Shown: positions 31,297 through 31,372 of the stretch, piece by piece
How positions within the stretch are numbered: position 1 is the first letter of the stretch
Layout of the letters: every line of letters begins with the position of its first letter
DNA from: an uncultured Acetatifactor sp.
GTDB taxonomy: Bacteria; Bacillota; Clostridia; Lachnospirales; Lachnospiraceae
Direction of reading: 5' to 3'
Length of the DNA: 31,372 nucleotides
Assembly (NCBI GenBank): GCA_910578995.1
Contig: CAJTSY010000033.1
Span: 1 to 31,372 of the forward strand
Position numbers and translations under genes: made by a program
Notes under the pieces: model-generated
The model's database searches: none
What the model was told of the DNA's origin: nothing
What the model saw: only the letters and a program-made list of their open reading frames with translations

Positions 31297-31372
31297 ATGT
31301 CTGATTTTATACCTGCCGTCCCTAATGCCTGTGGCTTCCGCCGCCATGGCTTGCGCCACCGCTGCTGGTATG

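Noticed and set aside
31279..31372. Open minus-strand frame at the right edge, possible end of a gene
   Set aside because: Only about 30 codons are visible, the frame runs into the terminator stem, and no family could be recognised.

Overview
The window looks like chromosomal DNA of a spore-forming member of the Clostridia, most likely Lachnospiraceae. The evidence is a Six-Cysteine-in-Forty-Five (SCIFF) peptide with its radical SAM maturase beside a fused secDF, the endospore genes gpr and spoIIP next to rpsT, groESL under a perfect CIRCE operator, strong GGAGG ribosome binding sites, and several TTG/GTG starts. I see no tRNA, rRNA, CRISPR array, transposase or prophage module. Most genes are on the minus strand. 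The exceptions are a CNNM/CorC-type membrane protein, a GtrII-like membrane protein, rpsT and one small open frame.

Layout. 1-241: two near-consensus promoters firing leftward out of the window. 242-5295 (minus): a membrane protein with a coiled coil, an OmpR-type response regulator, a sensor kinase, the GTPase HflX and a lipoprotein. The regulator-kinase junction carries a second, diverged copy of the regulator's last codons. 5296-5577: gene-free, with hairpins and a terminator. 5578-8729 (minus): a BlaI-type repressor and an M56/BlaR1-type membrane protease with a large extracellular domain, behind a promoter flanked by two identical 17-bp operators. 8744-13810 (minus): TIGR04086 membrane protein, SCIFF peptide (scfA), maturase (scfB), a three-unit mosaic palindromic repeat array, then secDF.

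13885-15400 (plus): promoter, CNNM-type gene and terminator. 15399-19732 (minus): a phosphate uptake operon (pstS, pstC, pstA, pstB) headed by an amidase, with a repeat-bearing purine-rich spacer between pstA and pstB. 19919-21547 (plus): GtrII-like glucosyltransferase-domain protein. 21564-23103 (minus): LytTR regulator and LiaF-like membrane protein behind a dyad-overlapped promoter. 23165-25789 (minus): a conserved small protein, then groES-groEL with CIRCE control and a terminator. 25821-27222: short repeats, a small plus-strand frame with a non-AUG start, and a DUF1905-like/C39-like fusion. 27306-28163: AraC regulator. 28380-30710: gpr-spoIIP. 30777-31296: rpsT with promoter and terminator, overlapping the gpr promoter region.

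The most interesting points are the mosaic palindrome array whose edge supplies the end of scfB, the response-regulator tail scar (a recombination footprint with almost only synonymous differences), the compact BlaI/M56 circuit with a DxNxDGxxD-type loop in the sensor's outer domain, the small plus-strand protein that seems to lack an AUG start, and several short-repeat expansions, one of them in frame inside the LytTR regulator. No wholly new system could be shown from sequence alone. The ranthipeptide locus is the nearest to a specialised system and its class is already known.
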